DNA of 64,000 nucleotides from CAVSCD01 sp963726335 (GCA_963726335.1 CAVSCD010000011.1:1116001-1180000), one strand, 5' to 3'. Positions 47,582 through 57,720 are shown, numbered from the stretch's first letter. Translations and numbers: made by a program. Notes: a model not told the origin generated them from the letters alone.

Positions 47582-48652
47582 ATGATCCCCGTTGTCTCGG
47601 CGAATCCGTTTCTCGGCGTGACGCTCCACGGCGTCGGCGCGACCTTCGCGGCGACCTGTTACACGCCCCAGAACAAAGTGAAGGGCTGGTCGTGGCAGAC
47701 GTACTGGCTCACCCAGGCGTCATTCTGCTGGTTCCTGCTCCCGATCGTCGGCGCGATGCTGACGATCCCCGAGCTCGCCGCCGTGCTGCGGGAAGCGCCG
47801 TCAAGCGCCATGCTGCACTCGTTCGTGTTGGGCGCCGCTTACGGGATCGGCGGGACCGCGTTCGGGATATCGATTCGCTACATGGGCTATTCGCTGACGT
47901 ACGCGATCGCGGTTGGCCTGTCGAGCGTCCTGGGCACGCTCATCCCGCCGATCGTCAAGGGCACGCTGGGAGCGACGCTCTCTCAGGCCGGAGCGGGCTG
48001 GATCGTGGCCGGGATCGTCACGGGCGCCGTCGGCATCGCGGGCGCCGGCGCCGCGGGACGCCTCAAGGAGCGCGACCTGAGCGCCCAGGACCGGACCGGG
48101 GAGTTCTCTCTGACCAAAGGATTGCTGCTTTCGCTTCTGGCGGGCGTGCTGTCCGCGGTTTACGGGTTCTCGCTCGAGGCCGGCGAGCCGATCGCCGACG
48201 TCGCCTCCGCCCACGGCGCGGGCCAGTTCCGGGGCAATGTCGTTTACATCTTCTCGAACACCGGCGCCTTCATCACGACCGCGATCTATTGTCTTTACCT
48301 TCACCGCAAGAACCGGACATTCGGCGAGCTGAAGCGGGTCAAAGCCGGCGTCGAGGGGGCGTCCCTCCCCGTGAACTACCTCCTGGCGGCGGTCACCGGG
48401 CTTTTCTGGTACGGCCAGTTCTTCTTTTACAACCTCGCCCACGTGCGGATGGGCCACTACAAGTTCACGAGCTGGGCCATTCACATGATCATGCTGGTGC
48501 TGATCAGCAACGCCGTCGGGATCGTGCTTCGGGAATGGAGGATGTGCCGGCCCTTGACCCACAAAACGCTGCGCCTCGCGCTCATCATCCTTGTGGCCGC
48601 CGTCCTGCTCCTGACCTACGGCAACTACCTGGGCAACTTAGGTTCGAACTGA
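47582..48652 (+). CDS. rhaT: L-rhamnose/H+ symporter family protein
   Basis: A 356-residue, ten-helix transporter of the RhaT family: PFLGVTLHGVGATFAATCYT at the N-terminus, QNKVKGWSWQTYWL, GTAFGISIRYMGYSLTYAIA with the AVGLSSVLGTLIPPI helix, and FWYGQFFFYNLAHVRMG near the C-terminus. It imports L-rhamnose or a related 6-deoxysugar with protons, fitting the GH106-like rhamnosidase at 14.9 kb. ATG 47582 follows AAGGAATAAG; the gap to the permease is 5 bp, so they are one operon. A second RhaT-like gene begins at the left edge of the window. Confidence 0.9.
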   Translation: MIPVVSANPFLGVTLHGVGATFAATCYTPQNKVKGWSWQTYWLTQASFCWFLLPIVGAMLTIPELAAVLREAPSSAMLHSFVLGAAYGIGGTAFGISIRYMGYSLTYAIAVGLSSVLGTLIPPIVKGTLGATLSQAGAGWIVAGIVTGAVGIAGAGAAGRLKERDLSAQDRTGEFSLTKGLLLSLLAGVLSAVYGFSLEAGEPIADVASAHGAGQFRGNVVYIFSNTGAFITTAIYCLYLHRKNRTFGELKRVKAGVEGASLPVNYLLAAVTGLFWYGQFFFYNLAHVRMGHYKFTSWAIHMIMLVLISNAVGIVLREWRMCRPLTHKTLRLALIILVAAVLLLTYGNYLGNLGSN

Positions 48653-48878
48653 AGCCGCTCTACCGGTGCCCCATCCGGGGACATGAGCTCAATTCTCCGC
48701 AATTGAAAATCGTGCCCCCTGGATTGTCGCAGGCCGAAGCCGATGAATGCTTGAGGGCGGGATGGTTCAGCGCGATCCCGTTATCAGCAGATAGGCGGAT
48801 AAACATTATTCAGCCACAGGGTTAATAGCGTCACGGAAGTTGGGAACTCAGCGTGGTGCGCCGCATGGCCGAAACCTG

Positions 48879-49868
48879 TCATCCTGCCGTGTATTCGAAC
48901 AGCAGCTTGAGGTAGGTCCGGTACTCGTCGATCGAGACGCCGGGCGGGGTCTGGTGGTCGACGCTCGGGATGAACCCGCCCGACTTCATGATCGGGACGA
49001 GCCGCTCGAACTCGGCGCGCATGGCCGCTTCGCCCCTGTTCTGGGTCATCTTGTCGAAGTGACCGATCATCAGCAGGTCGGGGTACTGCCGCCGGAGCTT
49101 CAGCCCGTCGACGCCCGCCTGCCGCTCGAGCGGCAACACGCCCCGAACGCCGACCTCCTGGAGCCACGGGGCGAGCAGCGTGACGTCCCCGTCCGTGTCC
49201 ACGATGGGGACGATGTCGAGTTCGCGCAATAAAGGCACGAACTGCCGGTAGTACGGCGCGACGAACTCGTCGAAGATCGTCTTCGAGATCATCGGCCCGT
49301 GGTTGTAGGACATGTCCTCGGCGATCGTGGCGAAGGTGGGGACGCAGACGCGGCGGACCTGTTCGAGGAGCTTCAGGTTGAATTCGAGCAGGTCCGCGTT
49401 CATCTGGTGGAGAAGCTCAGGCTGGTCATAGAAGGCCAGCATGAGCTTATTGAATCCCATGAGGGTCCGCGGGAACCAGAAAAAGCCCTCGAACGTGCAC
49501 CAGGCAACGGCCTCGCCCCGGCTCTGCACCTCCGCCCACGGACGCATGGACTGGATGTTCTCCTCGTGCGAAGGGAAGAGCTGCGGCCGGAGGCGGAGGT
49601 AGTCGTCCATGTCGGAGACGATGCCCTCGACATGATGCTGGGTGGCCTCGATCGTCGGGTCGGTCGTCGAGAACCAGAACTGCTGGTACGGGTCCAGGCC
49701 GAAGAACCGGGCGATCTCGAAGACCTGGGAGTGCTTGAGCTCCCGAGGCAGGCCCTCCCCGTGCCACCGTGCGATCGTCTTGTCCCACCACATGGCCCAC
49801 TCCCAGCGGGGGAGCCGGTCGACCGGCTGAAAATTCATTACGGCGCGGAATCGTTCGACGTGGTTCAT
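48879..49868 (-). CDS. URO-D superfamily protein (not HemE), second copy
   Basis: A 329-residue protein with the superfamily N-terminus NHVERFRAVMNFQPVDRLPR, WEWAMWWDKTIARWHGEG, the central PTFATIAEDMSYNHGPMIS helix and VPIVDTDGDVTLLAPWLQE strand, and the C-terminal YPDLLMIGHFDKM. These are shared with corrinoid-linked methyltransferase-like members. The residues that make HemE (PxWxMRQAGR) are absent. It is convergent with rhaT (226-bp gap), repeating the association seen at the left end, where both are on one strand. ATG 49868 has GGAGGACAG upstream; the longer start at 49892 lacks an RBS. Substrate unknown. Confidence 0.82.
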   Translation of the reverse strand: MNHVERFRAVMNFQPVDRLPRWEWAMWWDKTIARWHGEGLPRELKHSQVFEIARFFGLDPYQQFWFSTTDPTIEATQHHVEGIVSDMDDYLRLRPQLFPSHEENIQSMRPWAEVQSRGEAVAWCTFEGFFWFPRTLMGFNKLMLAFYDQPELLHQMNADLLEFNLKLLEQVRRVCVPTFATIAEDMSYNHGPMISKTIFDEFVAPYYRQFVPLLRELDIVPIVDTDGDVTLLAPWLQEVGVRGVLPLERQAGVDGLKLRRQYPDLLMIGHFDKMTQNRGEAAMRAEFERLVPIMKSGGFIPSVDHQTPPGVSIDEYRTYLKLLFEYTAG

Positions 49869-49947
49869 CTGTCCTCCGGGCGCATCCCGCACATTTTTAC
49901 CCTATATTCGTCAAGAATTCCAGCCCGGACATCAGCCCTGCTATTTA

Positions 49948-49976
49948 TTGACAGCCTCGGGCGGCGGTGCTAATGT
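49948..49976 (+). promoter_or_regulatory. Sigma-70-type promoter of the kinase gene
   Basis: TTGACA (49948-49953), 17-bp spacer, TAATGT (49971-49976), 41 bp before ATG 50018. Confidence 0.5.
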
Positions 49977-50017
49977 CAGCTTGGGGCCGGGCCACCGGCC
50001 TGCGGGAGTTGTCCTGG

Positions 50018-53000
50018 ATGAGATGTCCAAAGTGCCAGTATGACAACCTTTCCGGTACGCGTTTCTGCGGCAACTGCGCCGCGCCCCTGTCCCAGGAGAA
50101 AACGGTTTCGCTGACCGAGACCGTCCAGCTTCCTGTCATGGAGATGACCCCCGGCTCGACCTTCGCCCGCCGTTATCAGATCATCGAAGACCTGGGCAAG
50201 GGGGGCATGGGGCGAGTCTACAAAGCTTACGACACCGAGGTCCGCGAGAAGCTGGCCCTCAAGCTCCTTCGTCCCGATATCGCCGATGATGAACAGAGCA
50301 TCGAGCGCTTCCGGAACGAGCTGAAGCTGGCCCGCCAAATCTCCCACCGGAACATCTGCCGGATGTACGATTTCGGCCGCGAGGAAGGGACGTACTACAT
50401 CACGATGGAATATGTCCCGGGCGAGGACCTCAAGAGCCTGATCCACCGGATCGGCGCGCTGCCCGTGGGCAAGGCCGTCAGCATCGCCGGTCAGGTCGCC
50501 GAGGGCCTCTCCGAGGCCCACCGCCTGGGCGTCGTCCATCGGGACCTCAAGCCGCAGAATATCATGATCGACCGCGAGGGCAACGCCCGCGTCATGGATT
50601 TCGGGATCGCCCGATCGCTGTCGGCAAAGGGAATAACGGGCGCCGGCCTGATGATCGGCACGCCGGAATACATGTCGCCCGAGCAAGTGGAAGGGAAGGA
50701 CGCCGACCCACGCTCCGACATCTATTCATTAGGAATCATTCTCTTTGAAATGCTGACGGGGCATCTCCCTTTTGAGGGCGATACGCCGCTCAGCGTCGCC
50801 GTCAAACAGAAGAGCGAGCCGCCGCCGGAGCCCAAGAGCATCAATGCCCAGATTCCCGAGGAACTCAACCGCATCATCCTCAAGTGCCTGGAAAAGGCGA
50901 AAGAGAAGCGGTTTCAGAACGCCGGCGAGCTCCTGGCTGACCTGACCCGGATCGAGAAAGAGCTTCCGACCACGGCCCACACGCTTCCGCTAAAAAAGCC
51001 TCTCACCTCGAAACAGATCACGCTCCAGTTCAGCCTGAAGAAAGTCCTTCGGCCCGGCTTGATCGTCATCGGAGTGATCATCGGTGCCGTCGCCATCTGG
51101 AATGTCATCCCTCATCAAGCTGGACCCAAGCGGTCCATCGCCGTCATCGGGTTCAAGAACCAGACGGGCGACCAAAGCTTCGACTATCTTCAGGAAGCGA
51201 TTCCCAGCCTGCTGATCACCAGCTTGGAGCAGTCCGATCATTTCCGGGTGACCTCCTGGGAGCGGCTAAAGGACCTCCGCCGGCAATCGGGCCGTGAGGC
51301 CTCGGCGGTGAGTGATGAAGAGACCGGGTTCGAGGTCTGCCGCAAGGACGGCATCGAGGCTCTTGTCCTCGGAAGCTACATCAAGGCGGGGGAAACATTC
51401 GCCACCGACGTCAAGGTTCTGGATGTGGCCAATAAGCAACTGCTGAAGACCGCCTCGGCCAAGGGAGACGGTGTGTCGAGCGTCCTGAAAACGCAGATCG
51501 ACGAGATCAGCCGGACCATATCCCGAGGGCTGGGCCCGGTTTCGGCCAAGATCGACGTAACCCGGCCGAAGATCGCCGACCTGACCACGAGCTCGATGGA
51601 GGCCTACAACTACTTCCTGAGAGGCCGGGACGACTACGAGAAATTCTACTACACCGACGCTCGAAAGTTCCTCGAAAAGGCGGTCTCGCTCGACCCGACC
51701 TTCGCGGTGGCTTACCTTTATCTGGGCAAGGCCGCGGGCGCGGAGCAGGACACCAAAGCCCAGATCGAAGCCTATGAGTTGGCCAAGGAACATTCCGAAA
51801 AAGCGACCGAAAAGGAACGGCTTTACATCGAAGCCGGCCACGCCGGGACCATCGAGCTCGACCTGGAAAAGAGATTGCGCCTCCTGCAGGAACTCGCCTC
51901 TAAGTATCCCCAGGAAAAGGAGTCCCATTCTGATCTCGGGCTGCTCTATAAAAGCCTCGGTCAGAATCCGGAGAGTATCCAAGAATACGAGAAAGCCCTG
52001 GCGCTCGACCCCGATTTGGGTTTGCCCTGAACCAGGCCGGCTACAGTTATGCCGAGCTCGGGGAATTTGAAAAAGCCCTCAGCTATATCACGCGCTACGC
52101 CGCCATCAATCCGGGCCAGGCCAACCCGATCGACTCCCTGGCCGAGCTCTATTTCCGCATGGGCAAGTTCGATGAGGCCAAGGCAAAATACCAGGAAGCC
52201 CTCGAGATCAGGCCCGATTTTTTCCAGTCCTGTTTGAGTCTGGCTTACATCTTCGTGATTGAGGAAGATTACGGCAGAGGCCAGGCGTTGGCTGGAAGAA
52301 GCAATCGCCAGAGCGCCGGGGCCCCTCGAGCAAGGGGGGGCCTTTTGGATGAAGGTTTTCTTCGGCTATTTTCTCGGCCGGTGGAACGAAAGCCTGGCCG
52401 CATATCAGACCATGATGGGCCAATTGCAGATGTTCGGCGCGGCGCTGGCGAGGGCCGACACCGACTGGATAATGGGATACGTTTATGCCGATCTGGGTGA
52501 ATTCGACCTCGCGCGTCAGGCTTTCCAAGACTACACGGATTTTCGGCTGGAGCAGAATCCCGAGCTTCCGAACGGATTCCCTGGCGGCAGTATTTCCTCT
52601 CCGGCTGGGTGGACCTGAAGCAGGGGCGCCTGGATTCCGCCAAGGACAGGCTCAAGGAATTCGAATCGTACCTTCCCCGAGTGGCGCCCGTCAGCCAAAA
52701 AACCATGACCTTTTTATACCGCCTACTGGAGGCGGAGATCTTTCTCGCTGAAAACCTGCCGGACAAGGCGATCGAGGCCGCCCAAAAGATCGTGCTCGAA
52801 AATTTCCGGGGCATGAACATCATGCACATTCCGGGCTACAATATCCCCTTCCTAAAGGACGCCCTGGCCAGGGCCTATTGGAAAAAAGGCGACCTCGATA
52901 AGGCGATCGCCGAATACGAACGGCTGACCACCATCGACCCGAAAAACCAGGTCCGCTACCTTATCCATCCGCTCTATCATTACCGGCTCGGCAGGGTCTA

Positions 53001-53136
53001 TGAGGAAAAAGGCGATCGGGTGAAAGCCGCTGCCGAGTACAAAAAATTTCTTGAGTACTGGAAAGACGCGGACGCGACGCAGCCCGAGCTGGCCGACGCC
53101 AGAAAAAGGCTGGAAGCCCTCAAGCCTCGAAATTAA
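50018..53136 (+). CDS. Membrane Ser/Thr protein kinase with zinc ribbon and TPR sensor, three frameshifts
   Basis: About 1,039 residues after correction. Order: zinc ribbon (RCPKCQYDNLSGTRFCGNCA); Pkn-type kinase at residues about 50-310 with GKGGMGRVYKAYD, LALKLLR, catalytic HRDLKPQN, DFGIARS and GTPEYMSPEQ, all key residues present; one transmembrane helix (LIVIGVIIGAVAIWNVIP); a FlgO/TolB-N-like domain (IAVIGFKNQTGDQSFDYL, ALVLGSYIKAGETFATDV); and then TPR repeats to the end. Breaks near 52028, 52275 and 52600; the other frames continue TPRs (FEKALSYITRYAAINPGQAN; RWLEEAIARAPGPLEQGG; FLKDALARAYWKKGDLDKAI). The extracytoplasmic TPR part probably senses or assembles partners. The kinase substrate is unknown. 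Confidence 0.87.
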
Positions 53137-53280
53137 GGCCGGCACAGCGGCCGAAGGCTCGCCAGGCGATTTCCGGAAATTCTTCCTCGGCCCCCCGGGC
53201 GGGTGTCCGCTTCGATCGTGTCCGTATCTTGAACCCGGCGTTGGAAGCATCTCCAAATATGTGACGGCGATGATCTCACT

Positions 53281-53406
53281 GAGGGGTGGCACGGCGATAG
53301 CCCCTGCGCGCCCGGAGCGACGGGGACCCCTCTCCCCTGGGAGGGCGCGAGCAGTCGTTGACGGGTGAGGCGCGAGGACGCACGGGGGCGCGCCGTGACA
53401 GGACCC
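53281..53406. repeat. Repeat family A, copy A2
   Basis: Same arms (GGTGGCACGGCG...CGCCGTGACAGGACC) and centre as A1, nearly 90 percent alike by eye. The 38 bp after it also match the flank of A4 near 28225-28274. It lies in the 376-bp gap after the kinase gene; the first 145 bp of that gap holds nothing recognisable. Confidence 0.75.
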
Positions 53407-53462
53407 CAATTCTCAATCACCTGACCACATGGATGGAGATGCAACCCCCGGCGTTCGGAAAA

Positions 53463-53492
53463 TTGACACCCCTCCGAACCTTCCCCTAGAAT
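53463..53492 (+). promoter_or_regulatory. Sigma-70-type promoter of the heparinase-like gene
   Basis: TTGACA (53463-53468), 18-bp spacer, TAGAAT (53487-53492), 20 bp before ATG 53513. Confidence 0.65.
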
Positions 53493-53512
53493 GGCTGCAG
53501 GATGGAGAGATC

Positions 53513-55501
53513 ATGACCAATCACACTCAGGCAAGACGATCGGAATCGACATGGATGGGAGTCGCGGCCCTCTGCGCCGCGATCATCGCGGCCGCCTGTG
53601 CGCCGGCGCCGCCGGCTTCGGAGAACGCGCAGGCAACCGCGGGCGAGATACGCCCGGCCAGTACGGGCGGGATGTCCGCGATCCTCAGCTATCATCCCTA
53701 TGATCCCTCGGCCCCCGAACGGCTTCCGGCTCTGGCTCCTGGACTGGGCGAATGGAAGGTTCAGGATCTCGAGGGCGAGCTCCGGGCGCGGGCCGGCTTC
53801 GAGCTGAGCCGGCGCGAGCTCGACGTCTGCTATTACCGCATCGGCTACACGATCGCTTTCCCGTTGCCTCTCACGGTATCGCCCAGGATGGCCGATCTTC
53901 CGGTCGGGATCAGCGGCATCACCTATCCGTGGTACACCTGGCTGGGCTGGTCGCTCGAGGAGAGGTGGCGATCGCTTCATGCCGCCTGGCGACTGCTCGG
54001 GGACCGCGACGCCGGGACCGTACTTCAGCGCGAGCTCGCGGCCCTTGCCGGCTGGGAGCAGTCCTGCGAGAAGCCGGGCTCGGCTTCGCTGGCCACGGCG
54101 CACATCGCGGGGTGCCTGGCCCAGGCGCTCTCGGACAGGGAGGGTTGGGATCCTGGCCTGTATGAGCAGGCGCGGGCCGCCGCCGGGACGATGCTCGAGC
54201 GTGATGTCCGGCCGTGGTTCGACCGGGAATGGCCGGAGGGGCGCGAGATCGCCGAGAGTGAGCTCCAGAACATCCGGGTCATCACCCTCGCCAGATCGGC
54301 CGAGCTGGCACGCATCGTCGACAGCCCCCTGACAACGGCGCTCGGTGCCCGGACGCGGCAGGCGCTCCGCGCCTGGTATCGTCTTCGCTTGGCCGTTCCT
54401 CCTTATAATGAAGGCAACTCCTACGACGGCTTCCTCTTGGACAGTCTGACCGGTTGGCTGAACGGCGAGCCGGACCGCGAGGCCCTCCTGGCCGAAGGAG
54501 GCGACGCCTTGACAAGTCAGGCGTCACAGTGGATCCGGCTCACGCTTCCGGGCCGCCTGGACGCCCAGGCGCCGATCGGCGACGTCGAGCCCGAGATGCC
54601 ATTTTGGATGACCGCCCTCCATCGGCTGGCGCTCTGGAACGATCGACAGGAGGCCGCCTGGCTTGTCCGCCGCCTGCCGCCGGCGGCCATGCCGGCCGCG
54701 CTCCTCGCGGAGGCGCTCGAGCACGACGGCTCTGACCGGGGCGAAGCCGCTCCTCCGAAACCCGGCTCGGCCGAGCACCCGCACGCCATCTCTCTCCGCA
54801 CCGGCTGGGGCGTCCCGGATATCCTGGCCGCCGTCGGGCTGACGCGCTCCGGGGTCGGTCACCTCCATACAGACGCCGGCCAGCTTGTTCTGGGCTGGCA
54901 GGGGAGGTTCTGGATCACGGACCCCGGCTACCAGCAATACCGGTCCGGCGCGGAGCGCGAGTTCAGCATCGGCGTCGAGGCCCACAACATTCCCGTGATC
55001 GCCGGAAGAGCGCCGGCGAAGCGGGCGCCCCGGCTGGCCGTGCTGTCCGAGCTTCCGGACGGCGGCTGGCACGCCGCGGTCGACCTGTCCGCATGCTATG
55101 AAGGTCTGCCGGCCGGCGCCACGGTCGAGCGCGAGATCAGGCTCCTGCCCGGCGCCAAGCCGGCGGTTGTCGTCCGCGACCGCCTGAAGAACGTCGGCCC
55201 CGGGACGGAAGTACGGACCTTTTGGCAGGGAGGCACTCAACTGGGTTGGGCGTTTCGCGAGGGGTGGGCGCGCCTGAGCGACGGCGGACATGCCCTCTGG
55301 ATCGGCGTTTATCCCGGGAACATCCCGGCCGGCGCGCTCGACCGTCACGAAGGCAGCCGCGGGCCGCTTACGCTCCACGATGCGACAACCTTGCCAGACG
55401 GCAACGGCGATCGCTATTGGGTGTTCGCCGGCGACGACGCCGATGGCTGGACGCCGCCCGCCGATAAGTTCCGGGCCCTTATTCGCGACTGGGGCGAGTG
55501 A
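53513..55501 (+). CDS. Heparinase II/III-like polysaccharide lyase (lipoprotein)
   Basis: A 662-residue exported protein. The N-terminus has a hydrophobic segment ending in a lipobox-like Cys (GVAALCAAIIAAACAPAPPA). An alpha/alpha toroid covers about residues 60-400. The C-terminal beta-sandwich of the Hepar_II_III type (PF07940-like) carries the motif LTRSGVGHLHTDAGQLVLGW followed by FWITDPGYQQYRSG. The GHxHxDA histidines and the DPGYxxY aspartate and tyrosine are the metal and catalytic positions of this fold. It would cleave uronate-containing polysaccharides by elimination at the cell surface. ATG 53513 (RBS GGAGAG) fits the promoter 20 bp upstream; the earlier start at 53429 lies before it. 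The specific PL family is not assigned. Confidence 0.82.
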   Translation: MTNHTQARRSESTWMGVAALCAAIIAAACAPAPPASENAQATAGEIRPASTGGMSAILSYHPYDPSAPERLPALAPGLGEWKVQDLEGELRARAGFELSRRELDVCYYRIGYTIAFPLPLTVSPRMADLPVGISGITYPWYTWLGWSLEERWRSLHAAWRLLGDRDAGTVLQRELAALAGWEQSCEKPGSASLATAHIAGCLAQALSDREGWDPGLYEQARAAAGTMLERDVRPWFDREWPEGREIAESELQNIRVITLARSAELARIVDSPLTTALGARTRQALRAWYRLRLAVPPYNEGNSYDGFLLDSLTGWLNGEPDREALLAEGGDALTSQASQWIRLTLPGRLDAQAPIGDVEPEMPFWMTALHRLALWNDRQEAAWLVRRLPPAAMPAALLAEALEHDGSDRGEAAPPKPGSAEHPHAISLRTGWGVPDILAAVGLTRSGVGHLHTDAGQLVLGWQGRFWITDPGYQQYRSGAEREFSIGVEAHNIPVIAGRAPAKRAPRLAVLSELPDGGWHAAVDLSACYEGLPAGATVEREIRLLPGAKPAVVVRDRLKNVGPGTEVRTFWQGGTQLGWAFREGWARLSDGGHALWIGVYPGNIPAGALDRHEGSRGPLTLHDATTLPDGNGDRYWVFAGDDADGWTPPADKFRALIRDWGE

Positions 55502-55583
55502 TCAATCCCGGGGGCCTTAACTTAATCAAATCTTCCTGGGTTCTTGCCCAGGACTTCGGCCCGGTCCGCCCGCCGGCTCGAGT

Positions 55584-56541
55584 TCAATCCGGCGGGTTCA
55601 GGAAGCTCTCGATCTTCCCGACTTCCTCCGGGCTGAGGCGGAACTCGGCCGCGCCCAGGATTCCTTCCACCTGAGGGCGGCTCCGGCCGCCGACGATCGC
55701 GGCCGTTACGGCCGGATGGCGCAGCGTCCAGGCGACGGCCACTTCGCCGGCTGAACGCCCGTGCGGCGCCCCGATCTCGTTGAGGTGTTCGACGAGAGCC
55801 AGGTTGCGGGTGAGAATCGGTTCCTGGAAGTTGGGCGCGTTGCGCCGCCAGTCGTCGGCCGGAAAGCCGGCGACTGCGCTCCCGTGTCATGGCGCCGGTG
55901 AGAAGGCCCGAGGCCATGGGCGAATAGATGATCACGCCGATCCCGTTTTTCAGGCAATACGACAGGATCTCTTTTTCGATGCCGCGGTTGAGAAGCGAAT
56001 ACGGAGGTTGAAGAGATTCGACGGGGGCGATTCCCTCCAGGCGGCGCATCTGCCCGACGCTGAAGTTCGAGACGCCGATGTGCCGGACCAGGCCCTCCTC
56101 CTTGAGCCGGGCCATCTCCTGCCAGCCCTCCTCGATCTCCGCTTCCGGGTTGGGCCAGTGGATCTGATAAAGGTCGATCGCCGCCAGTCCGAGCCGCCGC
56201 AGGCTGGCCTCGCACTCCCGCCTGACGGAGTCCGCCTTGAGGCTCCGCCGGATGCGCCGATCGCCGCCCCAGCCCATGGAGCACTTGGTGAAAACGAGAG
56301 GCCGTCGCTTGACCCCGCGCAGGGCTCTGCCGACGAGCTCCTCGGAATGCCCGAGGCCGTAGACCGCCGCCGTGTCGATCCAGTTCATCCCCAGTTCGAG
56401 GGCCGCCTCGATGGCCCCGATGGCCTGGCCGTCGTCCTGCGGTCCCCAGCCGAACTCCCAGTTGCCGCCGCCGATCGCCCACGCGCCGAACCCGATCGGT
56501 GTGATCTCCAGCCCGGTTCTCCCGAATGCTCTCAGCTCCAT
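55584..56541 (-). CDS. Aldo/keto reductase, one frameshift
   Basis: About 319 residues after correction. It shows the AKR tetrad: Asp in MNWIDTAAVYG, Tyr in the same motif (VYGLGHSE), Lys in VFTKCSMGW and His in LYQIHWPNPEAE. VRHIGVSNFSVGQM and PYSLLNRGIEKEIL are also typical. The frame breaks near 55880 (after MTRER); the other frame gives FPADDWRRNAPNFQEPIL and the usual end WTLRHPAVTAAIVGGRS, stopping at 55584. It reduces sugar aldehydes or ketones with NADPH in the cytoplasm. A standalone gene with its own promoter. Confidence 0.88.
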
Positions 56542-56590
56542 GGTTGCTCCATTCGTCGATTTCGGGCCAATCGCTGCGAGGCCCAGACTC

Positions 56591-56620
56591 ATTATAGGCG
56601 GGCGGCCGCTCTCCTGTCCA
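56591..56620 (-). promoter_or_regulatory. Sigma-70-type promoter of the aldo/keto reductase gene
   Basis: Minus strand: TGGACA (56620-56615), 18-bp spacer, perfect TATAAT (56596-56591), about 50 bp before ATG 56541. Confidence 0.65.
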
Positions 56621-56683
56621 CGCGGCCCGCAACCGGTCTGTTTGGGAACAGGCCCCGGCCGGTACCTGACCCCCTTGAAGAGA

Positions 56684-56713
56684 TTGACACCGCGCGTTCA
56701 ATAGAAGTAGATT
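56684..56713 (+). promoter_or_regulatory. Sigma-70-type promoter of the E2-like gene
   Basis: TTGACA (56684-56689), 18-bp spacer, TAGATT (56708-56713), divergent from the aldo/keto reductase promoter. Confidence 0.55.
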
Positions 56714-56767
56714 CTCGGGGTGGCTGATGCGGCATGCTAGAGATTCGTACGGCAACGGAGAGTGACC

Positions 56768-57643
56768 ATGGCCTTCGGCGATCGACCTGACGGTGTCCGA
56801 CTGAGGAAGCTCCCCGGCTTCCGCAAGATCTTCCCTTACCTGATGCGGACGCGGACGGAATCCGCCGTCTATTTCACGAAGCGCCTGGCGGTGGCCCCAA
56901 CCCTGGCCTGGCTGGAGCGGGCCAACGCGCGCGGCGAAAGAAAGCTCTCGCTTTTCTACGTCATCCTGGCCGCCGGGGTGAGGACGCTCGCCCTCCGTCC
57001 CGAGGTCAACCGGTTCGTCGCCGGCCGCCGCCTCTACCAGCGCCGGACGATCGACCTGTCCTTTGTCGTGAAACGCCGGCTGACCGAAGAGGCGAGCGAG
57101 GTCACCCTTAAACTGACCTTCGACCCGCGCGCGACGGTCGACGAAGTGGCCGGACGGGTCCGGGAGGCCGTCGACTTGACCCGGAAGAGCGCGACGTCTT
57201 GGGACGAAAAGCTGACCAATTTCGTGACTTCGCTGCCCCGGCCGGTCCTGCGGCTCATCGTCGCCGCCCTCCGCTGGCTCGATTATCATGGCTGGCTTCC
57301 CGCCTCTTTCCTCAAGGACGACTCTCTCCACGCGAGCGCTTTCCTGGCCAACCTCGGGAGCATCGGGATCGACGCCGCCTTCCACCACATGTACGAATGG
57401 GGCAATGCCTCGATCTTCGCCGTCGTCGGCAAAGTGAAGAAAGAGCCCGTCGTCAACGACCGCGGCGAGGTCGAGGCGGCGGACGTCGTGGACATTAAGT
57501 TCACCGGCGATGAGCGCATCACCGACGGCGTCTATTTCGCCAAGACACTGGACCTCTTCGTCGACCTCGTCAAGAATCCCGAGCGGCTCGAGTCGCCGCC
57601 CGCGGACCTCCCGGACCCGTTCGCGCCGGCCAAAAAAAATTGA
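56768..57643 (+). CDS. 2-oxoacid dehydrogenase E2-like acyltransferase without catalytic His
   Basis: A 291-residue protein of the chloramphenicol-acetyltransferase-like fold (PF00198-like E2 catalytic domain). No lipoyl or E3-binding domain is present. KLSLFYVILAAGVRTLALRP, RPEVNRFVAGRRLYQR and FLANLGSIGIDAAFHHMYEW follow the E2 core. Where E2 enzymes have DHRxxDG, this protein reads DERITDG, so the catalytic histidine is replaced by Glu while the DG is kept. It may be an inactive or differently catalytic relative; such stand-alone proteins occur in diverse bacteria. ATG 56768 has GGAGAG upstream. No other dehydrogenase subunit is nearby. Confidence 0.82.
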   Translation: MAFGDRPDGVRLRKLPGFRKIFPYLMRTRTESAVYFTKRLAVAPTLAWLERANARGERKLSLFYVILAAGVRTLALRPEVNRFVAGRRLYQRRTIDLSFVVKRRLTEEASEVTLKLTFDPRATVDEVAGRVREAVDLTRKSATSWDEKLTNFVTSLPRPVLRLIVAALRWLDYHGWLPASFLKDDSLHASAFLANLGSIGIDAAFHHMYEWGNASIFAVVGKVKKEPVVNDRGEVEAADVVDIKFTGDERITDGVYFAKTLDLFVDLVKNPERLESPPADLPDPFAPAKKN

Positions 57644-57720
57644 AGGATTCGGGAAGAAAATGGTCCCGGCTCGCGTCCAAACTGTCCAGTATATAACTCT
57701 GTTCTAATAAGGAGACCGGA

